A stretch of 34,714 nucleotides of DNA. Origin: an uncultured Eubacteriales bacterium (GTDB taxonomy: Bacteria > Bacillota > Clostridia > Oscillospirales > CAG-272). Made by a program: the position numbers and the translations under genes. Shown here one piece after another: positions 24,851-31,816 of this stretch (within the stretch, counting starts at the first letter, position 1; each line of letters opens with the position of its first letter). The notes under the pieces were generated by a model. It was not told the DNA's origin, did no database searches, and saw only the letters and a list, made by a program, of their open reading frames with translations. Location of the stretch: the NCBI GenBank assembly GCA_934481325.1, contig CAKSPL010000004.1:1-34714 (forward strand), given 5' to 3'.

Positions 24851-25602
24851 CTCAGGATGCCCCCCTTTGCCTTGCCGGTTGACACGATGTACACAATGTC
24901 GGCTTCCTTGTCCGGCTCCGCCCCGGAAAGGTTTTCCTTCCAGGTCACCCGCAGGACGAAAAAGCGATAGGACGAGGTGTCCGTCAGCTTTTCGTAAATA
25001 TCCGCCGGGGCGGCGGAATCGCCCCCGGTAAACCGGAACCCGGAGTAAACCCGGTAAATGCCCGCGTTGAGACTGCCGCCCTGCGGGGGCGTTTCGTTGA
25101 CCCAGTCCCCATAGGTGGTTTTGGAAGAAAGCGCGCCCGCCTCCCCGTCCACCACGGGCGAAAGCGTTTCCGCGTAGTCAAAATAGCAGGGGTATTCGGC
25201 TTCGCCGTCGGTCAGCGTGCGGAACACCGATTTTCCCTCCCCCGCCGCCGCGCCGATGGCGGTCACGGGAAAGAGGTCAATCACCATCCCGATGTTTTCG
25301 GTATAAACCACGCCAAGTTCAAAGCTCTCCACCGCGTCCCGATAGGCGGGTGCCACGCAGAACACCGCCGTGTATTCCTGCCGGATCTGCAAGCCGTCCA
25401 GGCGAAAGGAGGTCATCTCCTGCAGGTTGTCGTCTTTGATGTAAATAATCGGAGGAACGTCCACCTCCAATTCCTCGGTTCTCGCTATCCGCCCCGCCGC
25501 AAACCAGGCGTACACCGAGGAGGAGCAGACCAGGAGCAGGGCGAGTGCCAGCAAAAAGGACCTGCAGAGAACGCGCCGTGCCGTGCCGTTTTGTCGTTGC
25601 AT
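24847..25602 (-). CDS. Exported protein of the surface operon (second gene), WF-type mature N-terminus
   Basis: A 251-residue protein with a basic N-terminus (RQNGTARRVLCR) and hydrophobic core (SFLLALALLLVCSSSVYAWF). The predicted cleavage site sits before or within AYAWFAAGR; this AWF start after the signal is also seen in the first gene and resembles SipW-processed TasA/camelysin-type matrix proteins of Firmicutes. The mature part has beta-rich segments (IIYIKDDNLQEMTSFRLDG, EYTAVFCVAPAYRDAVESFE). ATG 25602 is chosen: AGGGGGAG lies eight bases ahead, inside the end of the previous gene, while in-frame codons further up have no site. The gap to the previous stop is four bases. No firm Pfam family; the TasA-like reading is tentative. 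Confidence 0.82.
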   Translation of the reverse strand: MQRQNGTARRVLCRSFLLALALLLVCSSSVYAWFAAGRIARTEELEVDVPPIIYIKDDNLQEMTSFRLDGLQIRQEYTAVFCVAPAYRDAVESFELGVVYTENIGMVIDLFPVTAIGAAAGEGKSVFRTLTDGEAEYPCYFDYAETLSPVVDGEAGALSSKTTYGDWVNETPPQGGSLNAGIYRVYSGFRFTGGDSAAPADIYEKLTDTSSYRFFVLRVTWKENLSGAEPDKEADIVYIVSTGKAKGGILR

Positions 25603-25606
25603 TGTG

Positions 25607-26383
25607 TTACTCCCCCTGTACCGTAAGATCAAAGCAGATGTATTTCAGCGTGGTGCCGATGATATAGTCCGCCTCGTTGAAGCCCTGCTCGTTCACAAGC
25701 CCCTCGCGGAACATTTCGCCCGCGTGGGTGCCGTCGGCATAATACGCGGCGGCACTCGCCCGGTCTGCCTCTGCCATCAGGGTGCTTTCGGCGGAGAAAA
25801 TGTCGCTGTACCACGGCACCCAAACCCAATAAACCGTTACGGGGTACGCACCCTGCACGGTATCGGCTTCCGTTGCGGTAAGGCGCACCGCCTCACCGGG
25901 GGCAATTCTGCCGGAATACACGCCGTCCTCGCTCCGGTCGGTGAAAAACATCAGGTGCGAATTCAGATACCGCAGGGCGTCGGCACGCCGCTCCTCATCG
26001 GTCACACCGGGGAAAAAGCCCTCGTTGCCGTGTGCGGAATAGGCGTTATTGACCGCGCCGATGCGATAGGAAAAGGAAAACGCGGTTTTCCCCGGCTGGC
26101 GGACGAAAAAGCTTACACTGCCACAGCTCCCGGGGCGGATGCTTCCGGTGGCGGCAAGCGTCAGGTGCGTCATCCCGGCAAAAGGCTCGGTAACGCCGAT
26201 ATTTTCCCCCGTGGCGGTTTCGCTGATTTCCACCGGCGAATTCAGCGCGGAGATTGCCCCGCCGTTGCCGGTAACGTTGCGGTTTTCGGCAAACCAACCG
26301 TACGCAACGGGAAACGCCAGAAGAACGACCAGCAAAATGCCCACAACCAAAAGCTCCGCAAACGCGCCAATCAGCTTTGCCAT
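25607..26383 (-). CDS. Exported protein of the surface operon (first gene), TasA-like signal region
   Basis: A 258-residue protein. After MAKLIGAFAE comes a hydrophobic helix (LLVVGILLVVLLAFPVAYGW) and the mature start YGWFAENRNVTGNGGAIS, which resembles the signal and first strand of TasA/camelysin-type fibre proteins (AYF or AWF, then TxTGN). Further on GSIRPGSCGSVSFFVRQPG has the PG-x-x-GSxSFxV pattern typical of that fold, and the tail YIIGTTLKYICFDLTVQG is again beta-like. ATG 26383 is chosen with GGGGGAGAACG ahead; the frame is open 15 codons more upstream but without a site. It is the first gene behind the c-di-GMP riboswitch. Homology to TasA is by pattern only and could be wrong; secretion is well supported. 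Confidence 0.82.
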   Translation of the reverse strand: MAKLIGAFAELLVVGILLVVLLAFPVAYGWFAENRNVTGNGGAISALNSPVEISETATGENIGVTEPFAGMTHLTLAATGSIRPGSCGSVSFFVRQPGKTAFSFSYRIGAVNNAYSAHGNEGFFPGVTDEERRADALRYLNSHLMFFTDRSEDGVYSGRIAPGEAVRLTATEADTVQGAYPVTVYWVWVPWYSDIFSAESTLMAEADRASAAAYYADGTHAGEMFREGLVNEQGFNEADYIIGTTLKYICFDLTVQGE

Positions 26384-26436
26384 CGTTCTCCCCCCTTTTC
26401 TGACAGATTTCGTGAAATTTCCCGGCAACCGGAAAC

Positions 26437-26471
26437 AAAAAACGCCGCATTATTCTGTCCAAACAATGCAG
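26437..26471 (-). terminator. Riboswitch expression platform: intrinsic terminator
   Basis: On the minus strand GCTGCATT (26471-26464) pairs with AATGCGGC (26451-26444), one G-T wobble, 12-base loop, followed by G and TTTTTT (26442-26437). GCTGCATT is also the 3' strand of the aptamer closing stem, so the aptamer and the terminator cannot form together. Confidence 0.85.
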
Positions 26472-26535
26472 CGTGGCTGACTTCCGAAGAAGTCCCTTTA
26501 GCTTTGCGTCGCCGCCTCACGACGGTTTTGCCGAT
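26464..26535 (-). promoter_or_regulatory. c-di-GMP-I (GEMM-I) riboswitch aptamer
   Basis: The core GACGCAAAGCTAAAGGG (about 26511-26495) is the hallmark of the GEMM-I class (GACGCAAARCTA-x-AGGG). It is preceded by CGGCAAAACC, matching GGCAAACC with one extra A, and by a CCGTC-GTGA-GGCGG hairpin with a GNRA tetraloop, as in the known aptamer. The third stem is short: GACTTC-TTCG-GAAGTC, and I do not see the usual tetraloop receptor in it. The close AGCCACGCTGC corresponds to the family end AGCCAGGTTGCC. The closing stem pairs AATCGGC (26535-26529) with GCTGCATT (26471-26464). Class assignment is by conserved bases and stem order. Confidence 0.85.
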
Positions 26536-26594
26536 TTATTTATTTCATTAAAATTTCGCACGCCCGCGCGGGCGCGCAGAATACTCCGCTTACG

Positions 26595-26623
26595 ATTATA
26601 GCACGCGAGCCCCGGAATGTCAA
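26595..26623 (-). promoter_or_regulatory. Consensus promoter of the surface operon
   Basis: On the minus strand TTGACA (26623-26618), 17-base spacer, TATAAT (26600-26595): both boxes perfect. Transcription should begin near 26588 and reach the riboswitch after about 50 bases, a GC-rich hairpin (GCGCCCGCGCGGGCG) lying between. Confidence 0.92.
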
Positions 26624-26636
26624 GCCCCTTTTTCGG

Positions 26637-26819
26637 TTTCTTCTGTGAGGAAACCGTTACACCGCAAGCGTCCATACCCGCTTTCTTTGCAGAAGCAGGC
26701 GAAAAGAAAGTGGACAAAGAAACGCCGAAAGGAGACGCGCCAGAGAATGGACTCCTTCCAAAATCTTTGCACGGCTGATGCCGGACTTTGGGCGTGTGAA
26801 CCCAAAGCAACGCGTCAGC
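26637..26819 (+). repeat. Mosaic intergenic repeat, copy C
   Basis: It shares several blocks with copies A (13249-13360, opposite strand) and B (13722-13955): GAAACCGTTACACCGCAAG, CGTCCATACCCGCTTTCTT, AAGAAAGTGGACAAAGAAAC, GGAGACGCGCCAGAG and TTTGCACGGCTGATGCC. The palindrome present inside B is replaced here by unrelated sequence. It fills the gap between the surface operon promoter and the convergently placed end of the membrane protein gene. No gene is seen. Confidence 0.75.
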
Positions 26820-27347
26820 CTATTTGCCCCACCGCAGGTGGCGCAGGCGCGTAAGATAAAAGGTAATCAGGCGCGTGAGCGCAAAATCGTACAGGAGAAA
26901 TACCGGCGTGCCGAGCAACAGCAACAGATATTTCCACCCAAAGGCAATGTCTGCCTCCGGATAGAAAAATTTCAGCAGGAGAAACACGGCAAGTGCCAGT
27001 CCCGCATTGAAAACCAGCACCTTGGCAAGCAACGAAAGCCCGCGCGGCAGATGCTTTTCAAACACCGCCTTCAAAATCGGATAATACCCCACAAACACCG
27101 CGTAAATCAGTGCCGGGGTCTTGGCGGGCAACAGCAGGAGCGCAAGCACGGAGGTGACCGCGTATACCAGGTACGGATACGCGCCCCCCAATTCCATCAC
27201 GGCAAATACCGTGAAAAGCGACGCCATCGCCGCCATCGAAAGATCCAGCACCTCAATCAGCGCGCCGATGCCGAGCAACACCACCCCGAGTGCCGAAAGC
27301 AGTGCCGCCGCCGTCAGCTTCCGCGTGGCTGTTCTGCGGGTGCGCAT
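26820..27347 (-). CDS. Conserved polytopic membrane protein, function unknown
   Basis: A 175-residue integral membrane protein with about five or six helices: LTAAALLSALGVVLLGIGAL, MAAMASLFTVFAVMELGG, YLVYAVTSVLALLLL, ALIYAVFVGYYPILKAVF, LAKVLVFNAGLALAVFLLLK and YLLLLLGTPVFLLYDFALT. Basic residues at both ends fit a cytosolic N-terminus. The pattern RKLTAAALLSALGVVLLGIG with a conserved FVGYYPILK segment recalls clostridial membrane proteins of the ECF-S-like or DUF type, but I cannot place it in a named family. ATG 27347 is used because it overlaps the DnaJ-like gene stop (TGATG), giving translational coupling. It is the last gene of a three-gene unit with the DnaJ-like protein and the DUF5685 protein. 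Confidence 0.85.
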   Translation of the reverse strand: MRTRRTATRKLTAAALLSALGVVLLGIGALIEVLDLSMAAMASLFTVFAVMELGGAYPYLVYAVTSVLALLLLPAKTPALIYAVFVGYYPILKAVFEKHLPRGLSLLAKVLVFNAGLALAVFLLLKFFYPEADIAFGWKYLLLLLGTPVFLLYDFALTRLITFYLTRLRHLRWGK

Positions 27348-28081
27348 CAGCAACAGGGGATCAGATCCCCGCCCATACACTCACAACAGCAGTCGGCACA
27401 CAACAGCGACGAGCAAACGTCGCATCCGTTGCATCCGCCGTTCCCCGCCGTGCGGTATCCGCCGCCGAAATCCTTGGCGCGCTCCCGCATATTTTCCTTG
27501 AAGGTCCAATATTCGTTGTTGGTCGGCTCCATCCGATACGCCGTGTCAAACGAATTCTGCGCGTCCACGTAAAAACCCTTGCGAAGCTGTACGCATCCGG
27601 TCAGGAAAAACCACTCCGCGCCGCGGTCGGCGTCCGGCGTTTCGGAAAGCAGCCGCTCCGCCTCGGTAATGTTGCCGGAGTTGATGCAGTTGCGGATCAG
27701 TGTGAACCGCTGTCTCGCCTCCTCGGAATACTGCCCCGCGCGGTAAGACCCCGCGTTGTAACCGGAGGAGCCGTACCCGCCGTTTGTGCCGTACCCACCC
27801 GTGGTGGAGCCGTACGCGGAGGAACCGCCCGCACCCTGTGCGCCTGCACCCTGTGCGCCTGCACCCTGTGTGCCCGCGCCTTGTGCGCCCGCGCGCAATT
27901 GCTGAATTTCCTCATACGCGGCGTTGATTTCCTTCATCTTCTCCCCGGCAAGCTCGGCAAGCTCGGTGTTGGTGTAACGGTCGGGGTGGTATTTGCGCGC
28001 CAGCTCCCGATACGCCTGTTTGATTTTTTCGTCGTCGTCACCGGGAGAAACGCCCAGCACCTGATAAGGGTTTTTTGCCAT
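27347..28081 (-). CDS. J-domain protein with Gly/Gln linker, TPR-like part and cysteine-rich tail
   Basis: A 244-residue DnaJ-like protein. The J domain occupies residues 1-70 with the HPD motif at 32-34, which would stimulate DnaK ATPase. Next is a low-complexity linker (four units of about QGAGA, residues 67-84, then a Tyr/Gly/Ser stretch), then a helical region resembling a TPR repeat (GAEWFFLTGCVQLRKGFY, VDAQNSFDTAYRMEPTNNEY). The C-terminus is unusual: 10 Cys among the last 28 residues, including CNGCDVC and CADCCCEC, perhaps a metal site. It lacks the zinc-finger and client-binding domains of canonical DnaJ. The ATG overlaps the DUF5685 stop by one base (TAATG) and its own stop overlaps the next ATG. 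It probably helps a dedicated client, maybe the coupled neighbour. Confidence 0.92.
   Translation of the reverse strand: MAKNPYQVLGVSPGDDDEKIKQAYRELARKYHPDRYTNTELAELAGEKMKEINAAYEEIQQLRAGAQGAGTQGAGAQGAGAQGAGGSSAYGSTTGGYGTNGGYGSSGYNAGSYRAGQYSEEARQRFTLIRNCINSGNITEAERLLSETPDADRGAEWFFLTGCVQLRKGFYVDAQNSFDTAYRMEPTNNEYWTFKENMRERAKDFGGGYRTAGNGGCNGCDVCSSLLCADCCCECMGGDLIPCC
27829..27896. repeat. 15-base tandem repeat in the J-protein gene
   Basis: About four units of GCGCCTGCACCCTGT and close variants, in frame, encode the QGAGA linker. The first two units are identical; the last are diverged. Unit number could vary between strains. Confidence 0.85.
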
Positions 28082-28947
28082 TATTTTTCCTCCTTGGGGG
28101 CACCGTAAAGCACTTTTTTCACGGTTGCCGGCATTCCGAGATAGAGAACGTTGCGTAAAATTTCGGTTCCCTCGGGGGTTTTCCCCGCGGGAAACAGGTC
28201 AAAAGCGGCTTCCAGGTCGCACAGTCCGTTTCGCATTGCCGCCTCTGCCGAGGCGCGCTGTTCTTCGGTAAATTCCCCGTGATACAAAAGTAAAAAGGGG
28301 TTATACGCGCCGTGCTTTGCGTCCTTTTCGCAGTCGTCCGCCGCGTCGGCTACGTAGATAAATCTGCCCACAAGCCGCCCCACGGTGGCGGCAAGCGCGG
28401 CGCGCTCCCCCCGGAACCCGTAGGAAACAATCAGGGCAAGCAGGTCACCGAACACCGCGGCAGGCTCATCCACGCTGGCGCGGCGTTGCTTTTCCAGTGC
28501 CGAAAGGCGGGCAAGCTCCGCCCGCACGCCGGCGGCAAGCTCCGGCAGCTTTTTTCTCGCGCGGCGGTAGGCACCGCGGAAAAACAGACACCGAAACGCG
28601 GCGCGAAGGCGGCGGACTCCCCGTTCGTCCGCCACGTCGTCCCGGCACTTTTCATAGGCAAGGATTGCCGCGGCACGCGCACAATAATCGCTTTGCTCGT
28701 TGCGTTCCATCCGGTTTCTTTTCCGGAAGGGATGCACCGCGCACCGTTTTCGGGCAAAGCGCGGCGCGGTATCCGAAAGAATCAGCCGCACCACGGTCAG
28801 AAACGCAAAATCGTAGCTCAGCGCAAGGCGCGAGCATTGCCCCGTGCATTTGCCCATACTATGGCAAAGTCCGCAATACACCGCTTTGTAGTATTCGTAC
28901 TCCCGAACGCGCAGTTCGGAAGAAAAAACACGGATGTAACCGAACAT
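28081..28947 (-). CDS. DUF5685 family protein
   Basis: A 288-residue, mostly helical protein I assign to DUF5685. The start MFGYIRVFSSELRVREYEYY and YKAVYCGLCHSMGK (Cys 26 and 29, with more Cys at about 35 and 39) are typical. A late motif VADAADDCEKDAKHGAYNPF, with Asp-Asp and Lys-Asp followed by GxYNP, looks like the Asp-rich metal motif of helical prenyl-transferring or related enzymes, but no activity is known to me. A much longer frame exists upstream but it would run antisense through the tRNA; ATG 28947 has AGGGGA seven bases ahead and begins where the family begins. A promoter lies at 28995-29023. Coupled to the J-protein gene by a one-base overlap, so a chaperone-client relation is a reasonable guess. 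Confidence 0.88.
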   Translation of the reverse strand: MFGYIRVFSSELRVREYEYYKAVYCGLCHSMGKCTGQCSRLALSYDFAFLTVVRLILSDTAPRFARKRCAVHPFRKRNRMERNEQSDYCARAAAILAYEKCRDDVADERGVRRLRAAFRCLFFRGAYRRARKKLPELAAGVRAELARLSALEKQRRASVDEPAAVFGDLLALIVSYGFRGERAALAATVGRLVGRFIYVADAADDCEKDAKHGAYNPFLLLYHGEFTEEQRASAEAAMRNGLCDLEAAFDLFPAGKTPEGTEILRNVLYLGMPATVKKVLYGAPKEEK

Positions 28948-28994
28948 ATGCCGTCCCCTGCCCTTTCTCGCCGATTTTTCAAAGACTCCTTTAT

Positions 28995-29023
28995 ATATTA
29001 CCTCATTTCGGTGAAAAATGCAA
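28995..29023 (-). promoter_or_regulatory. Promoter of the DUF5685-DnaJ-membrane protein operon
   Basis: On the minus strand TTGCAT (29023-29018), 17-base spacer, TAATAT (29000-28995). Confidence 0.75.
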
Positions 29024-29097
29024 GAAAATTTTGTGAAAAGCCGCGCGAATGCCCCCCGCGACGCAAATTTTTTGCACAATTTTTTGCCGAAAAGGGG

Positions 29098-29126
29098 TTG
29101 CAATCCGCAAAAAAGTATGCTATAAT
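29098..29126 (+). promoter_or_regulatory. Promoter of the tRNA-Trp gene
   Basis: TTGCAA (29098-29103), 17-base spacer, TATAAT (29121-29126), 19 bases ahead of the tRNA. Confidence 0.85.
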
Positions 29127-29145
29127 GATTTCCGCATTCCGGCGT

Positions 29146-29221
29146 GGGGGTGTAGCTCAGTTGGTAGAGTACTGGTCTCCAAAACCATGGGTCGTGGGTT
29201 CGAGTCCTCCCGCCCCCGCCA
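29146..29221 (+). tRNA. tRNA-Trp (anticodon CCA), CCA end encoded
   Basis: Acceptor stem GGGGGTG (29146-29152) pairs with CGCCCCC (29211-29217), discriminator G, encoded CCA at 29219-29221. The D arm is GCTC-AGTTGGTA-GAGT, the anticodon loop CTCCAAA gives anticodon CCA (Trp), and the T loop is TTCGAGT. Two flaws are visible by eye: the first pair of the anticodon stem is C/T and the second pair of the T stem is T/C, with a G-T next to it. The gene has its own promoter and terminator and stands alone. Confidence 0.92.
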
Positions 29222-29230
29222 AGTAAAAAA

Positions 29231-29259
29231 GACCCGGCACCTTGTGCCGGGTCTTTTTT
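29231..29259 (+). terminator. Intrinsic terminator after tRNA-Trp
   Basis: GACCCGGCAC, loop CTT, GTGCCGGGTC, then six T's (29254-29259); six A's in front make it usable on both strands. Confidence 0.95.
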
Positions 29260-29442
29260 ACTTTCCGGAACGCCACGGCGAAAAACCCCTTCTTTTTTTC
29301 GCAAAGCGGAAAAAAGAATCGTTTGCGCGCACCATTCTTTCAGACTTCTGCTTTCCGCCCCCGCGCAAACCGGGTTCGGATTTCTCCCACCCGATAAAAA
29401 TGCCCACGGGGTTTTCCTTTTCTCTCCCCTGTTTTTCTCCCA

Positions 29443-29469
29443 AACCGCCCGGCGAAACGCCGGGCGGTT
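29443..29469 (-). terminator. Hairpin after the beta-glucosidase gene
   Basis: A 12-bp perfect stem (AACCGCCCGGCG with CGCCGGGCGGTT) and an AAA loop lies 27 bases past the GH3 stop codon. There is no T-run after it on the minus strand, so it may protect the mRNA end instead of stopping transcription. The rest of 29260-29495 shows no feature. Confidence 0.6.
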
Positions 29470-29495
29470 GGTGCATTTATTAGCATTTGTAACGG

Positions 29496-31664
29496 TTATT
29501 TTTCCAGCCGGAAGGTAAATGCCGCCGGTGCGTCGGAATCCTTACCGACGAACACCTCAAACCCACCGGGCTCCGAAGCACAGGTCATATCCGCGCCGTA
29601 AAAGCGGAGCTGCTCCTCGGTCAGGGTAAAGCGCACGGTTTTTTCCTCCCCCGGCGCAAAGCTGAGCTTTTGGAAATCCTTCAGCTCCTTCACGGGGCGC
29701 GAAACGCTGGCAAAGCAGTCCCGCACGTAAAGCTGAACCGTCTCTTTTCCGCACCGTCCCCCCTCGTTTTTCACTTTTACGGTGACGGTGAGCGTCTCTC
29801 CCGGGTGCAGAACCTCCCGGTCGGCAGTGACCTCTCCATAGGTGTAGGTGTTATACGACAGCCCGTGGCCGAACACGAAAAGCGGGTCTGTCGGCGCGTC
29901 CTGATAGCGGGAGCAATACCCGCCCTTGGTAATCTCTTTGGGCTTTTTCACGGCGCGCCCCGTGGGCAGGTGATTGTAGGAAATCGGAAGCTGACCCACG
30001 CACCAGGGGAAGCTCATCGACAGCTTGCCCGAGGGGTTTGCCCGCCCGAAAAGGAGCCGCGCCGCGGCGTTGCCGCCCTCGGTGCCGGGCTGCCACATCA
30101 GAAGAATCGCCGGGGCGATTTCCGAAAGGGCGGTCAGCACCAGGGGTCTGCCCGAAAACAGCAGTACCGCCGTGTTGGGGTTTGCCGCAATCACGCGGCG
30201 CGCCAGCTCCTCCTGCGCGGGGGAAAGCGTCAGGTCTGCGCGGCTGTTGCCCTCTCCCGAAAAATTCTGATACTCGCCAAGGCAAAGCACGGTCACATCC
30301 GCGGCGGATGCCGCCGCCACTGCCGCGTCAATGCCGCTCCCGTCCTTTTCGTCAAGGGCATAGGAACAGCCCGGCTCCACCGTGATTTCGGCGCGGGGCA
30401 ACAGATTTGCAATCCCCTCGCTCACGCTGACGCACTCCTCGTCCCGCCCGGCGCACGCCCAAAAGCCCTTGATTCCCTTTTCGGCGGCAAAGGGACCCAC
30501 CACGGCGATTTTCTTCACGCTCTCTCCGAACGGAAGCACCCCGTTGTTCTGCAGCAGCACGGCACTTTCCTCCGCCGCGCGGCGGCAGATTGCCCGATGC
30601 TCCGGGCAAAGGAACAGCTCCGCCTCCCGCTCCTCGCTTGCGGCGCGATAAGGGTTTTCAAACAGCCCCAGATCCTCCTTGAGCTGCAAAACGCGCATCA
30701 CCGCCGCGTCAATCTGCTCCTCGGTAATCCGCCCCTCGGCAAGCAGCTCCTTCGCGTACAGATAGGTGGTGGCAGACATCATTTCCACGTCACACCCCGC
30801 GTTTACGGCAAGCGCGGCGGCTTCCTTTCCGTTTTCCGCCACCCCGTGCTTCACCATCTCGCGGTAGGCGTTGTAATCGCTGATGACGATGCCGTCAAAC
30901 CCCCATTCCCCGCGCAACACCGCGGAAAGCAGCCACCGGTTGGCGGTGGAGGGTACGCCCCCCACGGTATTGAAGGAGGGCATCAGCAAACGCACGCCCG
31001 CGTCCACCGCCGCGCGGTAGCCGGGCAGGTATTCGTTCCGCAGCGTGCGCTCCGACAGCTCCACGGAGTTGTAGTCCCGCCCGCCCTCGGGTGCGCCGTA
31101 GGCGGCAAAATGCTTGACGCAGGCGGCGATATTTTCGGGGTCACGATAGGTGCCGTCCCCCTGATAGCCCTTCACCATTGCGGCGGCAAGCCGCCCGTTG
31201 AGGGTCTTATCCTCCCCGGTGGATTCCATCACGCGCCCCCAGCGCGCGTCACGCACGAGATCCAGCATCGGGGAAAAGGTGACCTGAACGCCTGCGGCGG
31301 CGGCTTCCTTTGCCGCCATTTTGGCGCAGTCCCGCACCAGCTCCTCGTCAAAGGAACAGCCCATTGCCAGCGGAATGGGGTAAATCGTGCGGTAGCCGTG
31401 AATCACGTCCTGCATAAAAAGCAGGGGGATGTGGTGGGGCTGTTTTGCCATTGCCGCTTTCTGGATTTCCTTCATCGCCCCGGCACCGATGAAATTAAGC
31501 GTGGAGCCGGCGTATTTCACGTCGCCCTCGGTGATGTGCAGATTCTGCACGGGGCCGGTGACGTCCGCCTCGTTGTCCGGCTTGAAAAATACGGCGTTGA
31601 GCTGGGTCAGCTGACCCAGCTTTTCTTCTATGGTCATTTCGGAAAGCAGTTTTTTAAGATTCAT
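29496..31664 (-). CDS. Glycoside hydrolase family 3 beta-glucosidase
   Basis: A 722-residue cytosolic enzyme (no signal peptide) that would release sugars from the non-reducing end of beta-glucosides or related oligosaccharides. Domain order is the usual one: GH3 barrel (about 10-350) with LLFMQDVIHGYRTIYPIPLA, KHFAAYG (184-190) and the nucleophile region GFDGIVISDYNAYREM, Asp 263; then the alpha/beta domain (about 390-590; VLLQNNGVLPF, LCLGEYQNFSGEGNSRADL, RPLVL); then a fibronectin-III-like tail (about 620-722; FGHGLSYNTYTYG, VKNEGGRCGKETVQLYVRD). Length is typical. ATG 31664 has GGGAGGAG ahead; promoter at 31690-31719. It stands alone, so its link to the sugar operon is unproven. Confidence 0.95.
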   Translation of the reverse strand: MNLKKLLSEMTIEEKLGQLTQLNAVFFKPDNEADVTGPVQNLHITEGDVKYAGSTLNFIGAGAMKEIQKAAMAKQPHHIPLLFMQDVIHGYRTIYPIPLAMGCSFDEELVRDCAKMAAKEAAAAGVQVTFSPMLDLVRDARWGRVMESTGEDKTLNGRLAAAMVKGYQGDGTYRDPENIAACVKHFAAYGAPEGGRDYNSVELSERTLRNEYLPGYRAAVDAGVRLLMPSFNTVGGVPSTANRWLLSAVLRGEWGFDGIVISDYNAYREMVKHGVAENGKEAAALAVNAGCDVEMMSATTYLYAKELLAEGRITEEQIDAAVMRVLQLKEDLGLFENPYRAASEEREAELFLCPEHRAICRRAAEESAVLLQNNGVLPFGESVKKIAVVGPFAAEKGIKGFWACAGRDEECVSVSEGIANLLPRAEITVEPGCSYALDEKDGSGIDAAVAAASAADVTVLCLGEYQNFSGEGNSRADLTLSPAQEELARRVIAANPNTAVLLFSGRPLVLTALSEIAPAILLMWQPGTEGGNAAARLLFGRANPSGKLSMSFPWCVGQLPISYNHLPTGRAVKKPKEITKGGYCSRYQDAPTDPLFVFGHGLSYNTYTYGEVTADREVLHPGETLTVTVKVKNEGGRCGKETVQLYVRDCFASVSRPVKELKDFQKLSFAPGEEKTVRFTLTEEQLRFYGADMTCASEPGGFEVFVGKDSDAPAAFTFRLEK

Positions 31665-31689
31665 AGCTCCTCCCAAGGAATTTTTTTCT

Positions 31690-31719
31690 ATTGTAGCACA
31701 AAAAACACCCCGCTTGCAA
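31690..31719 (-). promoter_or_regulatory. Promoter of the beta-glucosidase gene
   Basis: On the minus strand TTGCAA (31719-31714), 18-base spacer, extended -10 TGCTACAAT (hexamer TACAAT, 31695-31690). Confidence 0.75.
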
Positions 31720-31759
31720 GCCCCACAGGTGTGAAAAACCAAAAAAAGACGGCAAAAGG

Positions 31760-31788
31760 TTGATTTTTTCCACAGAATGTAATATAAT
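31760..31788 (+). promoter_or_regulatory. Promoter of radC
   Basis: TTGATT (31760-31765), 17-base spacer, TATAAT (31783-31788). It faces the beta-glucosidase promoter across about 40 bases. Confidence 0.8.
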
Positions 31789-31816
31789 GGATAAAACATT
31801 ACAAAGGAGGCAGAAA

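Noticed and set aside
27829..27896. CRISPR-like or satellite array
   Set aside because: The repeats are 15 bases, in frame, without spacers, and simply encode the QGAGA linker of the J-protein.
28948..29304. A longer N-terminus for the DUF5685 protein
   Set aside because: The extension would be translated from the antisense of the tRNA and its terminator and crosses the operon's own promoter; ATG 28947 has a good ribosome site.
31760..31816. An upstream start for radC
   Set aside because: It would place the promoter -10 box and the AAAGGAGG ribosome site inside the coding region.
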